Positions 31,801-46,600 of a stretch of 64,000 bases of DNA are shown one piece after another. The notes under the pieces were generated by a model that made no database searches, was not told the origin of the DNA, and worked only from the letters and a program-made list of their open reading frames with translations. The translations under genes were made by a program, and so were the position numbers. Position 1 is the stretch's first letter; each line of letters opens with the position of its first letter. Source of the DNA: Neoarius graeffei (lineage: Eukaryota; Chordata; Actinopteri; Siluriformes; Ariidae); the NCBI RefSeq assembly GCF_027579695.1, contig NC_083586.1, forward strand, positions 1,317,001 to 1,381,000, given 5' to 3'.

Positions 31801-34800
31801 TGTTTGATTTAAGTTAGCTTCATGGCTGCACAAAGTGAGTCATGGTAGCTTCATGGCTGCACAAAGTGAGTCATGTTCGCTTCAAGGCTGCACAAAGTGA
31901 GTCATGTTAGCTTCATGGCTGCACAAAGTGAGTCATGTTAGCTTCATGGCTGCACAAAGAGAGTCATGTTAGATTCATGGCTGCACAAAGTGAGTCATGG
32001 TAGCTTCATGGCTGCACAAAGTGAATCATGTTAGCTTCATGGCTGCACAAAGTGATTCATGTTTGATTCACATTAGCTACATAGCTGCACAAAGTAATTC
32101 ATGTTATCTTCATGGCTGCACAAAGTGAGTCATGTTAGCTTCATGGCTGCACAAAGTGATTCATGTTAGCTTCATGGCTGCACAAAGTGAATCATGTTAG
32201 CTTCATAGCTGCACAAAGTGATTCATGTTTGATTCACATTAGCTACATAGCTGCACAAAGTAATTCATGTTAGCGTCATGGCTGCACAAAGTGAGTCATG
32301 TTAGCTTCATGGCTGCACAAAGTGATTCATGTTAGCTTCATGGCTGCACAAAGTGATTCATGTTAGCTTAATGGCTGCACAAAGTGATTCATGTTAGCTT
32401 CATGGCTGCACAAAGTGATTCATGTTACCTTCATGGCTGCACTAAGTGAGTCATGTTAGCTTCATGGCTGCACTAAGTGAGTCATGTTAGCTTCTTGGCT
32501 GCACAAAGTGAGTCATGTTAGCTTCATGGCTGCACAAAGTGAGTCATGTTTGCTTCATTGATGCACAAAGTGATTCATGTTAGCTTCATGGCTGCACAAA
32601 GTGATTCATGTTAGCTTCATAGCTGCACACAGTGATTCATGTTGGCTTCGTGGCTGCACAAAGTGATTCATGTTAGCTTCGTGGCTGCACAAAGTGATTC
32701 ATGTTAGCTTCGTGGCTGCACATAGTGATTCATGTGAGCTTCTTGGCTGCACAAAGTGATTCATGTTAGCTTCACGGCTGCACAAAGTGATTCATGTTAG
32801 CTTCATGGCTGCACAAAGTGAGTCCTGCGAGCTTCATGGCTGCACAAAGTGAGTCATTTTAGCTTCATGGCTGCACAAAGTGAGTCATTTTAGCTTCATG
32901 GCTGCACAAAGTGAGTCCTGTTAGCTTCTTGGCTGCACAAAATGAGTCATGTTAGCATCATGGCTGCACAAAGTGAGTCATGTTAGCTTCATAGCTGCAC
33001 AAAGTGAGTCATGTTAGCTTCGTAGCTGCCCAAAGTGATTCATGTTAGCTTTGTAGCTGCACAAAGTGATTCATGTTAACTTCATGGCTGCACAAAGTGA
33101 GTCTTGTTAGCTTCAACGTTGCACAAAGTGATTCATGTTTGATTCACGTTAGCTTCATGGCTGCACAAAGTGAGTCATGTTAGCTTCATGGCTGCACAAA
33201 GTGAGTCCTGCGAGCTTCATGGCTGCACAAAGTGAGTCATTTTAGCTTCATGGCTGCACAAAGTGAGTCATGTTAGCTTCATGGCTGCACAAAGTGAGTC
33301 ATGTTAGCTTCATGGCTGCACAAAATGAGGCATGTTAGCTTCATGGCTGCACAAAGTGAGTCATGTTAGCTTCGTGGCTGCACAAAATGATTCATGTTAG
33401 CTTCGTGGCTGCACAAAGTGATTCATGTTAGCTTCATGGCTGCACAAAGTGAGTCATGTTAGCTTCATGGCTGCACAAAGAGAGTCCTCCGAGCTTCATG
33501 GCTGCACAAAGTGATTCATGTTAGCTTCATGGCTGCACAAAGTGAGTCATGTTAGCTTCATGGCTGCACAAAGTGAGTCATTTTAGCTTCATGGCTGCAC
33601 AAAGTGATTCATGTTAGCTTCATGGCTGCACAAAGTGAGTCATGTTAGCTTCATGGCTGCACAATGTGAGTCATTTTAGCTTCATGGCTGCACAAAGTGA
33701 GTCATGTTAGCTTCATGGCTGCACAAAGTGATTCATGTTAGCTTCATGGCTGCACAAAGTGATTCCTGCGAGCTTCATGGCTGCACAAAGTGAGTCATGT
33801 TAGCTTCATGGCTGCACAAAGTGAGTCATGTTAGCTTCATGGCTGCACAAAGTGAGTCATGTTAGCTTCATGGCTGCACAAAGTGAGTCATGTTAGCTTC
33901 ATGGCTGCACAAAGTGAGTCATGTTCGCTTCATGGCTGCACAAAGTGAGTCATGTTAGCTTCATGGCTGCTCAAAGTGAGTCATGTTAGCTTCATGGCTG
34001 CATAAAGAGACTCATGTTAGCTTCATGGCTGCACAAAGTGTGTCATGTTAGCTTCATGGCTGCACAAAATGAGTCATGTTAGCTTCATGGCTGCACAAAG
34101 TGAGTCATGTTAGCTTCGTGGCTGCACAAAGTGATTCATTTTAGCTTCATAGCTGCACAAAGTGAGTCCTGCGAGCTTCATGGCTGCACAAAGTGAGTCA
34201 TTTTAGCTTCATGGCTGCACAAAGTGAGTCATGTTAGCTTCATGGCTGCACAAAGTGAGTCCTGTTAGCTTCATGGCTGCACAAAATGAGTCATGTTAGC
34301 TTCATGGCTGCACAAAGTGAGTCATGTTAGCTTCGTGGCTGCACAAAGTGATTCATGTTAGCTTCGTGGCTGCACAAAGTGATTCATGTTAGCTTCGTGG
34401 CTGCACATAGTGATTCATGTTAGCTTCTTGGCTGCACAAAGTGATTCATGTTAGCTTCACGGCTGCACAAAGTGATTCATGTTAGCTTCATGGCTGCACA
34501 AAGTGAGTCCTGCGACCTTCATGGCTGCACAAAGTGAGTCATTTTAGCTTCATGGCTGCACAAAGTGAGTCATGTTAGCTTCATGGCTGCACAAAGTGAG
34601 TCATGTTAGCTTCATAGCTGCACAAAGTGAGTCATGTTAGCTTCGTAGCTGCCCAAAGTGATTCATGTTAGCTTTGTAGCTGCACAAAGTGATTCATGTT
34701 AACTTCATGGCTGCACAAAGTGAGTCTTGTTAGCTTCAACGTTGCACAAAGTGATTCATGTTTGATTCACGTTAGCTTCATGGCTGCACAAAGTGAGTCA

Positions 34801-36483
34801 TGTTAGCTTCATGGCTGCACAAAGTGAGTCATGTTAGCTTCATGGCTGCACAAAGTGAGTCCTGCGAGCTTCATGGCTGCACAAAGTGAGTCATTTTAGC
34901 TTCATGGCTGCACAAAGTGAGTCATGTTAGCTTCATGGCTGCACAAAGTGAGTCATGTTAGCTTCATGGCTGCACAAAATGAGGCATGTTAGCTTCATGG
35001 CTGCACAAAGTGAGTCATGTTAGCTTCGTGGCTGCACAAAATGATTCATGTTAGCTTCGTGGCTGCACAAAGTGATTCATGTTAGCTTCATGGCTGCACA
35101 AAGTGAGTCATGTTAGCTTCATGGCTGCACAAAGAGAGTCCTCCGAGCTTCATGGCTGCACAAAGTGATTCATGTTAGCTTCATGGCTGCACAAAGTGAG
35201 TCATTTTAGCTTCATGGCTGCACAAAGTGAGTCATTTTAGCTTCATGGCTGCACAAAGTGAGTCATTTTAGCTTCATGGCTGCACAAAGTGATTCATGTT
35301 AGCTTCATGGCTGCACAAAGTGAGTCATGTTAGCTTCATGGCTGCACAATGTGAGTCATTTTAGCTTCATGGCTGCACAAAGTGAGTCATGTTAGCTTCA
35401 TGGCTGCACAAAGTGAGTCATGTTAGCTTCATGGCTGCACAATGTGAGTCATGTTAGCTTCATGGCTGCACAAAGTGAGTCATGTTAGCTTCATTGCTGC
35501 ACAAAGTGAGTCATGTTAGCTTCATAGATGCACAAAGTGATTCATGTTAGCTTCATCGCTGCACACAGTGATTCATGTTGGCTTCATGGCTGCACAAAGT
35601 GATTCATGTTAGCTTCAACGCTGCACAAAGTGATTCATGTTTGATTTAAGTTAGCTTCATGGCTGCACAAAGTGAGTCATGGTAGCTTCATGGCTGCACA
35701 AAGTGAGTCATGTTCGCTTCAAGGCTGCACAAAGTGAGTCATGTTAGCTTCATGGCTGCACAAAGTGAGTCATGTTAGCTTCATGGCTGCACAAAGAGAG
35801 TCATGTTAGATTCATGGCTGCACAAAGTGAGTCATGGTAGCTTCATGGCTGCACAAAGTGAATCATGTTAGCTTCATGGCTGCACAAAGTGATTCATGTT
35901 TGATTCACATTAGCTACATAGCTGCACAAAGTAATTCATGTTATCTTCATGGCTGCACAAAGTGAGTCATGTTAGCTTCATGGCTGCACAAAGTGATTCA
36001 TGTTAGCTTCATGGCTGCACAAAGTGAATCATGTTAGCTTCATAGCTGCACAAAGTGATTCATGTTTGATTCACATTAGCTACATAGCTGCACAAAGTAA
36101 TTCATGTTAGCGTCATGGCTGCACAAAGTGAGTCATGTTAGCTTCATGGCTGCACAAAGTGATTCATGTTAGCTTCATGGCTGCACAAAGTGATTCATGT
36201 TAGCTTCATGGCTGCACAAAGTGATTCATGTTAGCTTCATGGCTGCACAAAGTGATTCATGTTACCTTCATGGCTGCACTAAGTGAGTCATGTTAGCTTC
36301 ATGGCTGCACTAAGTGAGTCATGTTAGCTTCTTGGCTGCACAAAGTGAGTCATGTTAGCTTCATGGCTGCACAAAGTGAGTCATGTTTGCTTCATTGATG
36401 CACAAAGTGATTCATGTTAGCTTCATGGCTGCACAAAGTGATTCATGTTAGCTTCATAGCTGCACACAGTGATTCATGTTGGC
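28841..36483 (+). repeat. Higher-order repeat, two tandem copies of about 3.8 kb
   Basis: CTCCGAG occurs at 29,681 and 33,487, and at 31,335 and 35,141. GCATAAAGAG occurs at 30,194 and 34,000, and CATAGTGATTCATGTGAGC at 28,915 and 32,721. All are 3806 bp apart. After about 35.2 kb the spacing is 3837 because copy 2 has one extra 31-bp unit (GAGTCATTTT three times instead of twice). A 1654-bp inner spacing (29,681 to 31,335; 33,487 to 35,141) shows an older duplication inside each copy. Confidence 0.88.
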
Positions 36484-39400
36484 TTCGTGGCTGCACAAAG
36501 TGATTCATGTTAGCTTCAACGCTGCACAAAGTGATTCATGTTTGATTCACGTTAGCTTCATGGCTGCACAATGTGAGTCATGTTAACTTCATGGCTGCAC
36601 AAAGTGATTCATGTTAGCTTCATAGCTGCACAAAGTGATTCATGTTAGATCATAGCTGCACAAAGTGATTCATGTTTGATTCACGGTAGCTACATAGCTG
36701 CACAAAGTAATTCATGTTAGCTTCATGGCTGCACAAAGTGAGTCATGTTAGCTTCATGGCTGCACAAAGTGAGTCATGTTAGCTTCATGGCTGTAAAAAG
36801 TGAGTCATGTTAGCTTCATGGCTGCACAAAGTGAGTCTTGTAAGCTTCATGGCTGCACAAAGTAAGTCATGTTAGCTTCATGGCTGCACAAAGTAAGTCA
36901 TGTTAGCTTCATGGCTGCACAAAGTGAGTCATGTTAGCTTCATGGCTGCACAAAGTGAGTCATGTTAGCTTCATGGCTGCACAAAGTGAGTCATGTTAGC
37001 TTCGTAGCTGCCCAAAGTGATTCATTTTAGCTTTGTAGCTGCACAAAGTGATTCATGTTAACTTCATGGCTGCACAAAGTGAGTCTTGTTAGCTTCAACG
37101 TTGCACAAAGTGATTCATGTTTGATTCACGTTAGCTTCATGGCTGCACAAAGTGAGTCATGGTAGCTTCATGGCTGCACAAAGTGAGTCATGTTCGCTTC
37201 ATGGCTGCACAAAGTGAGTCATGTTAGCTTCATGGCTGCACAAAGTGATTCATGTTAGCTTCATGGCTGCACAAAGTGAGTCCTGCGAGCTTCATGGCTG
37301 CACAAAGTGAGTCATGTTAGCTTCATGGCTGCACAAAGTGAGTCATGTTAGCTTCATGGCTGCACAAAGTGATTCATGTTAGCTTCATGGCTGCACAAAG
37401 TGAGTCATGTTAGCTTCATGGCTGCACAAAATGAGTCATGTTAGCTTCATGGCTGCACAAAGTGAGTCATGTAAGCTTCGTGGCTGCACAAAATGATTCA
37501 TGTTAGCTTCGTGGCTGCACAAAGTGATTCATGTTAGCTTCATAGCTGCACAAAGTGATTCATGTTAGCTTCATGGCTGCACAAAGTGATTCATGTTAGC
37601 TTCATAGCTGCACAAAGTGATTCATGTTAGCTTCATGGCTGCACAAAGTTACTCATGTTAGCTTCATGGCTGCACAAAGTTACTCATGTTAGCTTCATGG
37701 CTGCACAAAGTTACTCATGTTAGCTTCATGGCTGCACAAAGTGAGTCATGTTAGCTTCATGGCTGCACAAAGTGATTCATGTTAGCTTCATGGCTGCACA
37801 AAGTGAGTCATGTTAGCTTCGTGGCTGCACAAAATGATTCATGTTAGCTTCGTGGCTGCACAAAGTGATTCATGTTAGCTTCATGGCTGCACAAAGTGAG
37901 TCCTGCGAGCTTCATGGCTGCACATAGTGATTCATGTTAGCTTCAACGCTGCACAAAGTGATTCATGTTTGATTCACGTTAGCTTCATGGCTGCACAAAG
38001 TGAGTCATGTTCGCTTCATGGCTGCACAAAGTGAGTCATGTTCGCTTCATGGCTGCACAAAGTGAGTCATGTTCGCTTCATGGCTGCACAAAGTGAGTCA
38101 TGTTCGCTTCATGGCTGCACAAAGTGAGTCATGTTAGCTTCATGGCTGCACAAAGAGAGTCATGTTAGCTTCATGGCTGCACAAAGTGATTCATGTTAGC
38201 TTCATGGCTGCACAAAGTGAGTCCTGCGAGCTTCATGGCTGCACAAAGTGAGTCATGTTAGCTTCATGGCTGCAGAAAGTGAGTCATGTTAGCGTCATGG
38301 CTGCACACAGTGAGTCATGTTAGCTTCATGGCTGCACAAAGTGAGTCATGTTAGCTTCGTAGCTGCACAAAGTGATTCATGTTAGCTTCGTAGCTGCACA
38401 AAGTGATTCATGTTAACTTCATGGCTGCACAAAGTGATTCATGTTTGATTCACGTTAGCTTCTTGGCTGCACAAAGTGAGTCATGGTAGCTTCATCGCTG
38501 CACAAAGTGAGTCATGTTCGCTTCATGGCTGCACAAAGTGAGTCATGTTAGCTTCATGGCTGCACAAAGTGAGTCATGTTAGCTTCATGGCTGCACAAAG
38601 AGAGTCATGTTAGCTTCATGGCTGCACAAAGCGATTCATGTTAGCTTCATGGCTGCACAAAGCGATTCATGTTAGCTTCATGGCTGCACAAAGCGATTCA
38701 TGTTAGCTTCATGGCTGCACAAAGTGATTCATGTTAGCTTCATGGCTGCACAATGTGAGTCCTGCGAGCTTCATGGCTGCACAAAGTGAGTCATGTTAGC
38801 TTCATGGCTGCACAAAGTGAGTCATGTTAGCTTCATGGCTGCACAAAATGAGTCATGTTAGCTTCATGGCTGCACAAAGTGAGTCATGTTAGCTTCGTGG
38901 CTGCACAAAATGATTCATGTTAGCTTCGTGGCTGCACAAAGTGAGTCATGTTAGCTTCATGACTGCACAAAGTGAGTCATGTTAGCTTCATGGCTGCACA
39001 AAGTGAGTCATGTTAGCTTCATGACTGCACAAAGTGAGTCATGTTAGCTTCATGGCTGCACAAAATGAGTCATGTTAGCTTCATAGCTGCACAAAGTGAT
39101 TCATGTTAGCTTCATGGCTGCACAAAGTGAGTCATGTTAGCTTCATGACTGCACAAAGTGAGTCATGTTAGCTTCATGGCTGCACAAAGTGAGTCATGTT
39201 AGCTTCGTGGCTGCACAAAATGATTCATGTTAGCTTCGTGGCTGCACAAAGTGAGTCATGTTAGCTTCGTGGCTGCACAAAATGATTCATGTTAGCTTCG
39301 TGGCTGCACAAAGTGATTTATGTTAGCTTCATAGCTGCACAAAGTGATTCATGTTAGCTTCATGGCTGCACAAAATGATTCATGTTAGCTTCGTGGCTGC

Positions 39401-39944
39401 ACAAAGTGATTTATGTTAGCTTCATAGCTGCACAAAGTGATTCATGTTAGCTTCATAGCTGCACAAAGTGATTCATGTTAGCTTCATGGATGCACAAAGT
39501 GAGTCATGTTAGCTTCATGGCTGCACAAAATGAGTCATGTTAGCTTCATGGCTGCACAAAGTGAGTCATGTTAGCTTCGTGGCTGCACAAAATGATTCAT
39601 GTTAGCTTCATGGCTGCACAAAGTGAGTCATGTTAGCTTCGTGGCTGCACAAAATGATTCATGTTAGCTTCGTGGCTGCACAAAGTGATTCATGTTAGCT
39701 TCATAGCTGCACAAAGTGATTCATGTTAGCTTCATGGCTGCACAAAGTGATTCATGTTAGCTTCATAGCTGCACAAAGTGATTCATGTTAGCTTCATGGC
39801 TGCACAAAGTGAGTCATGTTAGCTTCATGGCTGCACAAAATGAGTCATGTTCGCTTCATGGCTGCACAAAGTGAGTCATGTTAGCTTCGTGGCAGCACAG
39901 AATGATTCATGTTAGCTTCGTGGCTCACAAAGTGAGTCATGTTA

Positions 39945-41088
39945 GCGTCGTGGCTGCACAAAATGATTCATGTTAGCGTCGTGGCTGCACAAAATGATTC
40001 ATGTTAGCTTCGTGGCTGCACAAAGTGATTCATGTTAGCTTCATAGCTGCACAAAGTGATTCATGTTAGCTTCATGGCTGCACAAAGTGATTCATGTTAG
40101 CTTCACAGCTGCACAAAGTGATTCATGTTAGCTACGTAGCTGCACAAAGTGATTTCATGTTAGCTTCATAAGCTGCACAAAGTGATTTATGTTAGCTACA
40201 TAGCTGCACAAAGTGATTCATGTTAGCTTCATAGGCTGCACAAAGTGAGTCATGTTAGCTTCATTATTGCTCAAAGTGAGTAATGTTAGCTTCATAGCTG
40301 CACTAAGTGATTCGTGTTAGCTTCATGGCTGCACAAAGTGAGTCCTGCGAGCTTCATAGCTGCACATAGTGATTCATGTTAGCTTCAATGCTGCACAAAG
40401 TGATTCATGTTTGATTCACGTTAGCTTCATGGCTGCACAAAGTGAGTCATGGTAGCTTCATGGCTGCACAAAGTGAGTCATGTTCGCTTCATGGCTGCAC
40501 AAAGTGAGTCATGTTAGCGTCGTGGCTGCACAAAATGATTCATGTTAGCGTCGTGGCTGCACAAAATGATTCATGTTAGCTTCGTGGCTGCACAAAGTGA
40601 TTCATGTTAGCTTCATAGCTGCACAAAGTGATTCATGTTAGCTTCATGGCTGCACAAAGTGATTCATGTTAGCTTCACAGCTGCACAAAGTGATTCATGT
40701 TAGCTACGTAGCTGCACAAAGTGATTTCATGTTAGCTTCATAAGCTGCACAAAGTGATTTATGTTAGCTACATAGCTGCACAAAGTGATTCATGTTAGCT
40801 TCATAGGCTGCACAAAGTGAGTCATGTTAGCTTCATTATTGCTCAAAGTGAGTAATGTTAGCTTCATAGCTGCACTAAGTGATTCGTGTTAGCTTCATGG
40901 CTGCACAAAGTGAGTCCTGCGAGCTTCATAGCTGCACATAGTGATTCATGTTAGCTTCAATGCTGCACAAAGTGATTCATGTTTGATTCACGTTAGCTTC
41001 ATGGCTGCACAAAGTGAGTCATGGTAGCTTCATGGCTGCACAAAGTGAGTCATGTTCGCTTCATGGCTGCACAAAGTGAGTCATGTTA
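39945..41088 (+). repeat. Tandem duplication of 572 bp in the satellite
   Basis: GCGTCGTGGCTGCAC starts at 39,945 and 40,517, and TCATTATTGCTC at 40,261 and 40,833, both 572 bp apart, with near-identical sequence between. An older relative of this block lies right after the hAT (from 27,561). Confidence 0.85.
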
Positions 41089-43689
41089 GCTTCATGGCTG
41101 TACAAAGAGAGTCATGTTAGCTTCATGGCTGCAGAAAGTGATTCATGTTAGCTTCATGGCTGCACAAAGTGATTCATGTTAGCTTCATGGCTGCACAAAG
41201 TGATTCCTGCGAGCTTCATGGCTGCACAAAGTGAGTCATGTTAGCTTCATGGCTGCACAAAGTGAGTCATGTTAGCTTCATGGCTGCACAAAGTGAGTCA
41301 TGTTAGCTTCATTGCTGCACAAAGTGAGTCATGTTAGCTTCATGGCTGCACAAAGTGAGTCATGTTCGCTTCATGGCTGCACAAAGTGAGTCATGTTAGC
41401 TTCATGGCTGCTCAAAGTGAGTCATGTTAGCTTCATGGCTGCATAAAGAGACTCATGTTAGCTTCATGGCTGCACAAAGTGTGTCACGTTAGCTTCATGG
41501 CTGCACAAAATGAGTCATGTTAGCTTCATGGCTGCACAAAGTGAGTCATGTTAGCTTCGTGGCTGCACAAAATGATTCATGTTAGCTTCGTGGCTGCACA
41601 AAGTGATTCATGTTAGCTTCGTTGCTGCACAAAGTGATTCATGTTAGCTTCTTGGCTGCACAAAGTGATTCATGTTAGCTTCATGGCTGCACAAAGTGAT
41701 TCATGTTAGCTTCATAGCTGCACAAAGTGAGTCCTGCGAGCTTCATGGCTGCACAAAGTGAGTCATTTTAGCTTCATGGCTGCACAAAGTGAGTCATGTT
41801 AGCTTCATGGCTGCACAAAATGAGTCATGTTAGCTTCATGGCTGCACAAAGTGAATCATGTTAGCTTCGTGGCTGCACAAAGTGATTCATGTTAGCTTCG
41901 TGGCTGCACAAATTGATTCATGTTAGCTTCGTGGCTGCACAAAGTGATTCATGTTAGCTTCTTGGCTGCACAAAGTGATTCATGTTAGCTTCACGGCTGC
42001 ACAAAGTGATTCATGTTAGCTTCATGGCTGCACAAAGTGAGTCCTGCGAGCTTCATGGCTGCACAAAGTGAGTCATTTTAGCTTCATGGCTGCACAAAGT
42101 GAGTCATTTTAGCTTCATGGCTGCACAAAGTGAGTCCTGTTAGCTTCATGGCTGCACAAAATGAGTCATGTTAGCTTCATGGCTGCACAAAGTGAGTCAT
42201 GTTAGCTTCATAGCTGCACAAAGTGAGTCATGTTAGCTTCGTAGCTGCCCAAAGTGATTCATGTTAGCTTTGTAGCTGCACAAAGTGATTCATGTTAACT
42301 TCATGGCTGCACAAAGTGAGTCTTGTTAGCTTCAACGTTGCACAAAGTGATTCATGTTTGATTCACGTTAGCTTCATGGCTGCACAAAGTGAGTCATGTT
42401 AGCTTCATGGCTGCACAAAGTGAGTCCTGCGAGCTTCATGGCTGCACAAAGTGAGTCATGTTAGCTTCATGGCTGCACAAAATGAGGCATGTTAGCTTCA
42501 TGGCTGCACAAAGTGAGTCATGTTAGCTTCGTGGCTGCACAAAATGATTCATGTTAGCTTCGTGGCTGCACAAAGTGATTCATGTTAGCTTCATGGCTGC
42601 ACAAAGTGAGTCATGTTAGCTTCATGGCTGCACAAAGAGAGTCCTGCGAGCTTCATGGCTGCACAAAGTGATTCATGTTAGCTTCATGGCTGCACAAAGT
42701 GAGTCATGTTAGCTTCATGGCTGCACAAAGTGAGTCATTTTAGCTTCATGGCTGCACAAAGTGATTCATGTTAGCTTCATGGCTGCACAAAGTGAGTCAT
42801 GTTTGCTTCATGGCTGCACAATGTGAGTCATTTTAGCTTCATGGCTGCACAAAGTGAGTCATGTTAGCTTCATGGCTGCACAAAGTGAGTCATGTTAGCT
42901 TCATGGCTGCACAATGTGAGTCATGTTAGCTTCATGGCTGCACAAAGTGAGTCATGTTAGCTTCATTGCTGCACAAAGTGAGTCATGTTAGCTTCATAGA
43001 TGCACAAAGTGATTCATGTTAGCTTCATCGCTCCACACAGTGATTCATGTTGGCTTCATGGCTGCACAAAGTGATTCATGTTAGCTTCAACGCTGCACAA
43101 AGTGATTCATGTTTGATTTAAGTTAGCTTCATGGCTGCACAAAGTGAGTCATGGTAGCTTCATGGCTGCACAAAGTGAGTCATGTTCGCTTCAAGGCTGC
43201 ACAAAGTGAGTCATGTTAGCTTCATGGCTGCACAAAGTGAGTCATGTTAGCTTCATGGCTGCACAAAGAGAGTCATGTTAGATTCATGGCTGCACAAAGT
43301 GAGTCATGTTAGCTTCATGGCTGCACAAAGTGAATCATGTTAGCTTCATGGCTGCACAAAGTGATTCATGTTTGATTCACATTAGCTACATAGCTGCACA
43401 AAGTAATTCATGTTAGCTTCATGGCTGCACAAAGTGAGTCATGTTAGCTTCATGGCTGCACAAAGTGAGTCATGTTAGCTTCATGGCTGTAAAAAGTGAG
43501 TCATGTTAGCTTCATGGCTGCACAAAGTGAGTCTTGTAAGCTTCATGGCTGCACAAAGTAAGTCATGTTAGCTTCATGGCTGCACAAAGTGAGTCATGTT
43601 AGCTTCATGGCTGCACAAAGTGAGTCATGTTAGCTTCATGGCTGCACAAAGTGAGTCATGTTAGCTTCATGGCTGCACAAAGTGATTCA

Positions 43690-46600
43690 TGTTCGCTTCA
43701 TGGCTGCACAAAGTGATTCTTGTTAGCTTCATGGCTGCACAAAGTGATTCATGTTCGCTTCATGGCTGCACAAAGTGAGTCATGTTAGCTTCATGGCTGT
43801 ACAAAGTGAGTCATGTTAGCTTCATGGCTGCACAAAGTGAGTCTTGTAAGATTCATGGCTGCACAAAGTAAGTCATGTTAGCTTCATGGCTGCACAAAGT
43901 GAGTCATGTTAGCTTCATGGCTGCACAAAGTGAGGCATGTTAGCTTCATGGCTGCACAAAGTGATTCATGTTAGCTTCATGGCTGCACAAAGTGAGTCTT
44001 GTAAGATTCATGGCTGCACAAAGTAAGTCATGTTAGCTTCATGGCTGCACAAAGTGAGGCATGTTAGCTTCATGGCTGCACAAAGTGATTCATGTTAGCT
44101 TCATGGCTGCACAAAGTGAGTCATGTTAGCTTCGTGGCTGCACAAAGTGATTCTTGTTAGCTTCGTGGCTGCACAAAGTGATTCATGTTTGATTCACATT
44201 AGCTACATAGATGCACAAAGTAATTCATGTTAGCTTCATGGCTGCACAAAGTGAGTCATGTTAGCTTCATGGCTGCACAAAGTGATTCATGTTAGCTTCA
44301 TAGATGCACAAAGTGAGTCATGTTAGCTTCTTGGCTGTAGGTAGTGAGTCATGTTAGCTTTATGGCTGCACAAAGTGATTCATGTTAGCTTCACAGATGC
44401 ACAAAGTGATTCATGTTCGCTTCATGGCTGCACAAAGTGAGTCATGTTAGCTTCATGGCTGCACAAAGTGAGTCATGTTAGCTTCATGGCTGCACAAAGT
44501 GATTCATGTTAGCTTCATGGCTGCACAAAGTGAGTCATGTTAGCTACTTGTCTGTAGGTATTGAGTCATGTTAGCTTTATGGCTGCACAAAGTGAGTCAT
44601 GTTAGCTTCACAGATGCACAAAGTGATTAATGTAAGCTTCATGGCTGCACAAAGAGAGTCATGTTAGCTTCATGGCTGCACAAAGTGAGTCTTGTTAGCT
44701 TCATGGCTGCACAAAGTGAGTCATGTTAGCTTCATGGCTGCACAAAGTGAGTCATGTTAACTTCATGGCTGCACAAAGTGATTCATGTTAACTTCATGGC
44801 TGCACAAAGTGATTCGTATTATCTTCATGGCTGCACAAAGTGATTCGTGTTGGCTTCATGGCTGCACAAAGTGAGTCATGTTAGCTTAATCGCTGCACAA
44901 AGTGAGTCATGTTAGCTTCATTATTGCACAAAGTGAGTCATGTTAGCTTCATAGCTGCACAAAGTGATTCCTGTTAGCTTCATAGCTGCACAAAGTGATT
45001 CATGTTAGCTTCATAGCTGCACAAAGTGATTCATGTTTGATTCACGTTAGCTACATAGCTGCACAAAGTGATTAACGTTAGCTGCATAGCTGCACAAAGT
45101 GATTCATGTTATCTTCATGGCTGCACAAAGTGATTCATGTCAGCTTCATGGCTGCACAATGTGAGTCATGTTAGCTTCATGGCTGCACAAAGTGAGTCAT
45201 GTTAGCTTTATGGCTGCACAAAGTGAGTCATGTTAGCTTCATGGCTGCACAAAGTGAGTCATGTTAGCTTCATTGATGCACAAAGTGAGTCATGTTAGGT
45301 TCATAGATGCACAAAGTGATTCATGTTAGCTTCATCGCTGCACACAGTGATTCATGTTGGCTTCATGGCTGCACAAAGTGATTCATGTTAGCTTCAACGC
45401 TGCACAAAGTGATTCATGTTTGATTCACGTTAGCTTCATGGCTGCACAAAGTGAGTCATGTTAGCTTCTTGGCTACACAAAGTGAGTCATGTTAGCTTCA
45501 TGGCTGCAGAAATTGATTCATGTTAGCTTCATGGCTGCACAAAGTGAGTCATGTTAGCTTCATGGCTGCACAAAGTGAGTCATGTTAGCTTCGTGGCTGC
45601 ACAAAATGATTCATGTTAGCTTCGTGGCTGCACAAAGTGATTCATGTTAGCTTCATAGCTGCACAAAGTGATTCATGTTAGCTTCGTAGCTGCACAAAGT
45701 GATTTCATGTTAGCTTCATAAGCTGCACAAAGTGATTCATGTTAGCTTCATAGCTGCACAAAGTGATTCATGTTAGCTTCATGGCTGCACAAAGTGAGTC
45801 ATGTTAGCTTCATGGCTGCACAAAGTGAGTCATGTTAGCTTCATGGCTGCACAAAGTGATTCATGTTAGCTTCATGGCTGCACAAAGTGATTCATGTTCG
45901 CTTCATGGCTGCACAAAGTGATTCTTGTTAGCTTCATGGCTGCACAAAGTGATTCATGTTCGCTTCATGGCTGCACAAAGTGAGTCATGTTAGCTTCATG
46001 GCTGTACAAAGTGAGTCATGTTAGCTTCATGGCTGCACAAAGTGAGTCTTGTAAGATTCATGGCTGCACAAAGTAAGTCATGTTAGCTTCATGGCTGCAC
46101 AAAGTGAGTCATGTTAGCTTCATGGCTGCACAAAGTGAGGCATGTTAGCTTCATGGCTGCACAAAGTGATTCATGTTAGCTTCATGGCTGCACAAAGTGA
46201 GTCTTGTAAGATTCATGGCTGCACAAAGTAAGTCATGTTAGCTTCATGGCTGCACAAAGTGAGTCATGTTAGCTTCATGGCTGCACAAAGTGAGGCATGT
46301 TAGCTTCATGGCTGCACAAAGTGATTCATGTTAGCTTCATGGCTGCACAAAGTGAGTCATGTTAGCTTCGTGGCTGCACAAAGTGATTCTTGTTAGCTTC
46401 GTGGCTGCACAAAGTGATTCATGTTTGATTCACATTAGCTACATAGATGCACAAAGTAATTCATGTTAGCTTCATGGCTGCACAAAGTGAGTCATGTTAG
46501 CTTCATGGCTGCACAAAGTGATTCATGTTAGCTTCATAGATGCACAAAGTGAGTCATGTTAGCTTCTTGGCTGTAGGTAGTGAGTCATGTTAGCTTTATG

